Positions 30,984-34,911 of a stretch of DNA of 34,911 nt are shown piece by piece. Source of the DNA: a virus; the IMG/VR virus record IMGVR_UViG_3300044630_002511, positions 1 to 34,911 of that record, one strand, 5' to 3'. The stretch's first letter is position 1. Each line of letters starts with the position of its first letter. A program made the position numbers and the translations under genes. The notes beneath the pieces are model-generated. The model did not search any database and was not told the origin of the DNA. It saw only the letters and a list, made by a program, of their open reading frames with translations.

Positions 30984-32971
30984 TTTTTCCAATGTTGATT
31001 AACGAAGGGTGCTTCACGATAATTGACTGGCTGTCCATTAGCGTCCCAATCCCAATAATAAATTTGCACAGAATCTAGTCTAGTGAATCCAAACTCAATT
31101 AACTTCTGTTCAAGAATATCTTTTCCTTTATGCTTAGGATGCAAGTCAGTATGTATCTCTAGCATAATTTCATTGATGCGAACCATATCTTTTTCGTCAG
31201 CATTCATGATAACATCATATTCTCCGCCCTCACAGTCAAGCTTTAATAGAATATCATGCCCTGCAATTTGACCCATGAGTTGAGAGAATGTAGCAGTTTC
31301 GACAACTTCATAGTTATCAGATACATTATACATGCTGTTTGCACCTGCGTTAGAGTTAAGACTTACTGGTAAAAACTCATTACCTTTTTCTGCTATGATT
31401 CGTTTGTGAGTTGTTATATTCTTCATTTGCATTCTATGAATGTTACGTAAGAAAGTATTGTAGGATGCGCTAATTGGTTCAACTGATATAACTTGCTTTG
31501 CACCTAGTGCGGCTGCATACAATGAGAATGCACCAATGTTTGCACCAATGTCAACTACTAGTCTATCTTTAACTTTTTCTTTAGTTAAGTGATATTGGTT
31601 AGCCTCAATAACTTCACGATACATTGCAGGGTCTTGTTCATTCAAAAATTTTAATGATTCTTCAATTGTTATTTCTTCTTTATCCCATATACATAACATC
31701 AGATTGATGTTCTCTTTATCTCCGCGATTGTGAGGCGTGTCACGTAATGTGCCGTCGGGTGCAATAAACTTGAACTTAAATCCAGGGAAGAAAGACTCAT
31801 CTAGATTGTGTATCTTGTGATGCGGGCCCCATAGTCCAGGTGTTTCGAGCATAGGGACAGTAATCATTAAACGTTTACAGTGCTTCTTTAGTTTTTCCAC
31901 GATTGCCAATCCATTATCTAAGTGTTCGATAACTTCAAACGCTATGATAGTATCATATTGGCCCAATTCATACGTGTTGATATCACCGTGTACGAACGTA
32001 ACATTATCACGCCATTGTTGGTCACGTGCTACTGGGATGATGCGCTTATCATAGTCTAGTCCAGTATACTCAATACCCTCAGGTAAGAACTGTAATCCGT
32101 ATCCACTAGAGCAACCTAACTCAAACACATTGTTTCCTAGAATGTTTTGTGCGGCCCAACTGTAGCGTGTAATTTCACGTGGCGCAATCTCATCACCTTT
32201 AAAGAACACAGCACGTTCCCAATAGTTACTTAGTCGCCACTGATACCAATGTGGGTTGTACTTTCTAGCAAGAGTCAATGAATTTGTTAGGAAGATATCT
32301 TCCCATTCAGGAACAAGTTCTTTGTCATGCACAGTGCCTTCACCTAAATGATAGATAGGGAAGTCACCGCAATACATGCCAACCGCTGCATTCCATTCTT
32401 TATCCACACACTCAAGTACTTGGAAACCGGCTCGTTCGCATTCAATACTAAACTCAGTATCTTCTCCACCGCCTGCACCATAGTCTAAACTCAATAATCC
32501 AATCTTGTCAAATACTCTACGATGGATCATTACACAGAAGAAGATAGCAAAGTCATGACCGGCTGGTTCTGATTCACTCTTAATCAAACAACTGATACCT
32601 GCTTTTTCGTTACCTATAAACACTGACTCTAATTGTGTTAGCCAACGATTCTTTTCTTGTGGCAACAACACAGTGTCATTGTTTAATAGTACAATTAGGT
32701 CAGTAGTTGCAACTTCAATACCTGCGTTACATGCTCGTGAATATCCTAAAGCTGCATCGTTCCAAACAACTTTTAAGTTTTCGCTTATGCCCAACAATGC
32801 ATAATGACTTTGAAGTTCAGTTACATATGCTAATGTTTCGTCTTTGCACCCATTTGCGCTTATGATAAGTTCGATGTTGGTTACATCTGTGTACTTGAAT
32901 ATTGATTCGACACATGGCTTTAGTAAATCATTACAATGATTGTATGTGGGTATGACTATGCTATATTTCAT
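30980..32971 (-). CDS. GT2 glycosyltransferase - methyltransferase - FkbM methyltransferase fusion
   Basis: 663 residues in three domains. 1-245: GT2, opening SIVIPTYNHCNDLLKPC, metal site in LLNNDT near 95-100 and a GGGEDTEFSIECERAG segment near 167-182. 265-430: class I methyltransferase with FELGCSSGYG (283-292), LDYD (305-308) and FEVIEHLDNG (345-354). 465-663: FkbM-type methyltransferase with VVDIGANIGAFSLY (472-485), SVEPISASYN (496-505) and KLDCEGGEYD (577-586). It probably adds a sugar and methylates the product at two positions. The ATG at 32971 has Shine-Dalgarno AAAGG; the longer TTG frame overlaps the paralogue upstream and is rejected. Confidence 0.9.
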   Translation of the reverse strand: MKYSIVIPTYNHCNDLLKPCVESIFKYTDVTNIELIISANGCKDETLAYVTELQSHYALLGISENLKVVWNDAALGYSRACNAGIEVATTDLIVLLNNDTVLLPQEKNRWLTQLESVFIGNEKAGISCLIKSESEPAGHDFAIFFCVMIHRRVFDKIGLLSLDYGAGGGEDTEFSIECERAGFQVLECVDKEWNAAVGMYCGDFPIYHLGEGTVHDKELVPEWEDIFLTNSLTLARKYNPHWYQWRLSNYWERAVFFKGDEIAPREITRYSWAAQNILGNNVFELGCSSGYGLQFLPEGIEYTGLDYDKRIIPVARDQQWRDNVTFVHGDINTYELGQYDTIIAFEVIEHLDNGLAIVEKLKKHCKRLMITVPMLETPGLWGPHHKIHNLDESFFPGFKFKFIAPDGTLRDTPHNRGDKENINLMLCIWDKEEITIEESLKFLNEQDPAMYREVIEANQYHLTKEKVKDRLVVDIGANIGAFSLYAAALGAKQVISVEPISASYNTFLRNIHRMQMKNITTHKRIIAEKGNEFLPVSLNSNAGANSMYNVSDNYEVVETATFSQLMGQIAGHDILLKLDCEGGEYDVIMNADEKDMVRINEIMLEIHTDLHPKHKGKDILEQKLIEFGFTRLDSVQIYYWDWDANGQPVNYREAPFVNQHWKK

Positions 32972-32979
32972 TTTTACCT

Positions 32980-33732
32980 TTAGACTGTATGTTTGTAGGC
33001 TTCGTACCAAGCCATGTTGTATTTTTGTGCTAGCTTCAATTCGTTGATTCTGAATGTGCGCTCCCAATCACTGACTAGTTCAGGATTGTGTACTGTGCCT
33101 TCGCCTTGATGCCATAATGGGAATGTTCCTACATGTATATTAGCTTCGTTGCTCCATACTAGGGGAACAGGTTGAACTACCTCATACCCTAAAAGCTGTG
33201 CGGCTGCACAGAAGTCAATATCTTCGTTGCCACCCTTTTCATAACGCTCATCCAAGTAACCTACTTTGTTCAGTACTTCTCTAGGGAACATCACACAGAA
33301 GAATACGCCAAAGTCCATGTTAGTAATAGGGGAATGTTTCTTTAATGAGCAAGAGATACCGCATTTGGGATTATCTTCGAATGCACTATTTAATAGTCGT
33401 AGCCAATCACCCCTGTGCTGACCAAGAAGAATAGCATCATTGTTTAGCATGACAAGTTTGTCACAAGTTGATACACGAATTCCGGCGTTTGTTGCTCTTG
33501 CGTATCCAAGCGCATCTTTATTCCATACAATCTTTAAGTGGTCTGATAGACCTAGATAGTCAAAGCTAGCTTTTAGTTTGTCCAAATATTCAGATGTGTT
33601 GTCTGTGCAACCATTGGCACTTATAATAAGTTCAATGTCAGTTAGATGAGAGTATTTTAACAGTGCTTCTATACACGGTTTTAAGAATTTGTCGCAATTG
33701 TTGTAGGTAGGTATAACGATACTATATTTCAT
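32980..33732 (-). CDS. GT2 glycosyltransferase, paralogue of the next gene
   Basis: 250-residue single-domain family 2 glycosyltransferase. It begins SIVIPTYNNCDKFLKPC, has the metal-site strand VMLNNDAILL near 94-103, and KGGNEDIDFCAAAQLLGYE near 166-184 as the catalytic-base region; HQGEGTVHNPELVSDWER ends the domain. It aligns nearly end to end with residues 1-245 of the downstream fusion protein, so the two arose by tandem duplication. Its ribosome-binding site and start codon form the 3' arm of a perfect 17-bp hairpin that begins right after the fibre-gene stop. This implies that its translation is switched. Confidence 0.9.
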   Translation of the reverse strand: MKYSIVIPTYNNCDKFLKPCIEALLKYSHLTDIELIISANGCTDNTSEYLDKLKASFDYLGLSDHLKIVWNKDALGYARATNAGIRVSTCDKLVMLNNDAILLGQHRGDWLRLLNSAFEDNPKCGISCSLKKHSPITNMDFGVFFCVMFPREVLNKVGYLDERYEKGGNEDIDFCAAAQLLGYEVVQPVPLVWSNEANIHVGTFPLWHQGEGTVHNPELVSDWERTFRINELKLAQKYNMAWYEAYKHTV

Positions 33733-33779
33733 TTAATGTCCCTTCTACTATATATGACTTTATAGAAGGGACATTAAAT
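33731..33779 (-). promoter_or_regulatory. Perfect 17-bp hairpin sequestering the GT2 ribosome-binding site
   Basis: On the minus strand ATTTAATGTCCCTTCTA (33779 to 33763), a 15-base loop, then TAGAAGGGACATTAAAT (33747 to 33731). The 3' arm contains the Shine-Dalgarno GAAGGGA (33745-33739), and its last two bases are the AT of the start codon at 33732. The 5' arm begins one base after the fibre-gene TAA. No U-run follows, so it is a translation switch rather than a simple terminator. Confidence 0.75.
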
Positions 33780-33780
33780 T

Positions 33781-34911
33781 TTATGCGTAAGTAGCGTTCA
33801 ATGTATACCAGTTTGTAGCATTCATCGCAATAAATTCTACACATCCACCAACTGGTAGTGAGTAAGCAACGTTAACTGCGGCAGCATTGATAGAATCTGA
33901 TGTATTTGGATACACGCTCAGTGCATTTGCGCCGCCGTTTCTCACAATAACCCGTAACCCTGCGTCTGCTGTCGGTAGTAAAACACCAGTACTTGCACCA
34001 ACTGTGGTAACGTTGTTGATAGCTGTTACTATAACAGTAGCTGTACCTTGAGTAGCTCCGGCAGCGGTTATTGCATCAGTTGTACCAAAATCAAAATAAG
34101 TAGAACTTAACACTCCGGTACTAGCATTAAAAGTTAATCTAGTAGTGGTAGCTTTTGCTGTTTGATTAGAACCAGTAGCACCAACCATGACAGGATATAA
34201 TGCAGCAGTTGCTACATCTTGTGCCGCATTAATTGTAGTGCTAGGACCTGCTTGTCCTGAAGTTCCACTCCAACCTGAAGTTCCACTCCAACCTGATCTA
34301 CCACTTGCCCCACTCCAACCTGAAGTTCCACTCCAACCTGAAGTTCCACTCCAACCTGATCTACCACTTGCCCCACTCCAACCTGATGTTCCGCTGATGC
34401 CTGACACGCCTGACCATCCACTTGTACCACTGATACCTGATGTTCCGCTTATACCTGTTGTACCTGACCATCCACTTGTACCACTGATACCTGATGTTCC
34501 GCTTATACCCGATGTACCACTGATACCAGTAGTACCACTCCAGCCTGATGTACCACTAAAGCCTGATCTTCCACTGATACCAGTAGTACCTGAGATACCT
34601 GAGGTACCACTAACACCCGAAATACCTGTAGTACCTGACCAACCTGATGTTCCACTAAAGCCTGATGTACCACTGACACCAGTAGTACCACTATATCCAC
34701 TTACACCGGTTATGCCGCTAAAGCCTGATATACCACTAAAGCCTGATCTTCCACTGATACCAGTAGTACCTGACTGTCCACTAACACCTGATGTACCTGA
34801 AGTTCCACTGAATCCTGATGTACCACTAAATCCACTAGTACCTGATAATCCAGATGTACCAGATGTACCTGAAGTTCCACTGAATCCACTAGTACCTGAT
34901 AATCCAGAGGT
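33781..34911 (-). CDS. Collagen-like repeat fibre protein (5' end beyond the window)
   Basis: The reading frame is open from the right edge to the TAA at 33781, giving 376 visible residues; I checked every codon from 34408 to 34911 and found no stop, so the GTG-initiated 208-residue version is only a fragment. About 220 residues are Gly-x-Ser/Thr triplets ([24 protein letters not shown]) lacking Pro except at the end, a phage collagen-like stalk. The last ~150 residues (from [14 protein letters not shown]) form a Thr/Ala/Val-rich beta domain ending [10 protein letters not shown], probably the receptor-facing or trimerising head. Likely a tail or capsid fibre. Directly precedes the glycosyltransferase operon. 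Confidence 0.85.
   Translation of the reverse strand, partial: TSGLSGTSGFSGTSGTSGTSGLSGTSGFSGTSGFSGTSGTSGVSGQSGTTGISGRSGFSGISGFSGITGVSGYSGTTGVSGTSGFSGTSGWSGTTGISGVSGTSGISGTTGISGRSGFSGTSGWSGTTGISGTSGISGTSGISGTSGWSGTTGISGTSGISGTSGWSGVSGISGTSGWSGASGRSGWSGTSGWSGTSGWSGASGRSGWSGTSGWSGTSGQAGPSTTINAAQDVATAALYPVMVGATGSNQTAKATTTRLTFNASTGVLSSTYFDFGTTDAITAAGATQGTATVIVTAINNVTTVGASTGVLLPTADAGLRVIVRNGGANALSVYPNTSDSINAAAVNVAYSLPVGGCVEFIAMNATNWYTLNATYA
34244..34911 (-). repeat. Collagen-like 9/18-bp periodic repeats
   Basis: Coding repeats of Gly-x-Ser/Thr triplets with an 18-base (6-residue) higher period, running to the window edge. Third positions vary between units, except in the locally identical block at 34256-34381. 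Confidence 0.85.
34256..34381. repeat. Perfect 63-bp tandem duplication in the fibre gene
   Basis: Bases 34256-34318 and 34319-34381 are identical: two CCTGAAGTTCCACTCCAA units, one CCTGATCTACCACTTGCC and a 9-base piece. It is in frame (21 residues). Exact identity in a degenerate repeat array indicates recent expansion by slippage or recombination. Confidence 0.9.

Noticed and set aside
33731-33779. Reading the 17-bp inverted repeat as an intrinsic terminator
   Set aside because: No U-run follows the stem on the transcribed strand, and the 3' arm is itself the ribosome-binding site and start of the next gene.
33781-34407. Start of the fibre gene at the GTG at 34407
   Set aside because: The frame continues upstream without a stop to 34911 with the same repeats, and there is no Shine-Dalgarno at the GTG.
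34212-34700. Val/Gln-rich frames ([10 protein letters not shown] type) over the fibre repeats
   Set aside because: These are the +1 frame of the collagen-like repeats; the Gly-x-Ser/Thr frame is open to the window edge and continues into a folded C-terminal domain.
34244-34911. Possible CRISPR-like array
   Set aside because: The repeats are contiguous coding triplets with 9/18-base period and no unique spacers.

Overview
The window looks like part of a large T4-like (myovirus-type) phage genome from an aquatic setting, infecting a Gram-negative host. The evidence is: a PAAR spike-tip protein followed by a large virion protein, a SleB-type endolysin beside a small membrane protein, class Ia ribonucleotide reductase with glutaredoxin, an LSm-like protein, a collagen-like fibre gene, tightly packed ATGA-coupled genes almost all on one strand, and T4-late-promoter-like TATAAATA boxes. 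The sequence is AT-rich. A Gram-negative host is inferred from the ADP-heptose (LPS core sugar) genes, the heptosyltransferase-like halves and a lipobox protein. No tRNA, integrase, IS element or CRISPR array was seen, and no gene-free stretch exceeds about 140 bases.

Layout, left to right. (1) 2-6690, a metabolic module. A cobalamin-type radical SAM enzyme and a 2OG-Fe(II) oxygenase lie on the + strand. They converge on a minus-strand operon of fatty-acid desaturase, DegT aminotransferase, a possible DSBH protein, an unknown protein and an Asp/Asn-hydroxylase-like protein. A divergent + strand methyltransferase-like gene follows. (2) 6683-13178, minus strand: AhpC peroxiredoxin, unknown, class II aldolase, GlyA, a small SGNH hydrolase, then an ADP-heptose cassette (HldE adenylyltransferase and HldE kinase as separate overlapping genes, cupin, HAD phosphatase, HldD epimerase), closed by AhpD. 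(3) 13294-16128: a second sugar cassette of SDR epimerase, sugar C-methyltransferase and glycosyltransferase. (4) 16125-19406: endolysin, holin-like protein, MetK, unknown, IscU and a small Cys-motif protein. (5) 19506-22852: PAAR protein and a 1022-residue virion protein. (6) 22990-29066: NrdA, SGNH protein, NrdB, a GH16-motif lipoprotein, glutaredoxin and LSm-like protein. (7) 28620-33732: a glycan-assembly operon with two paralogous GT2 enzymes (one fused to two methyltransferase domains), a heptosyltransferase (GT9) fold apparently divided between two genes, another methyltransferase and an unknown gene. (8) 33781-34911: a collagen-like Gly-x-Ser/Thr fibre gene cut by the right edge.

Taken together, the window appears to encode an almost self-contained supply line for an unusual surface or virion glycan: nucleotide-heptose synthesis, a second modified sugar, glycosyltransferases, methyltransferases, and GlyA plus MetK to feed one-carbon units and SAM. 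It adds host-support functions: a matched AhpC/AhpD peroxide pair, an IscU scaffold that keeps the HscA-binding motif, and a desaturase. The best regulatory signals are a perfect 17-bp hairpin that sequesters the ribosome-binding site of the first glycosyltransferase, a recurrent TAAATAC box ahead of several transcription units, and a near-consensus sigma-70 promoter ahead of the endolysin.
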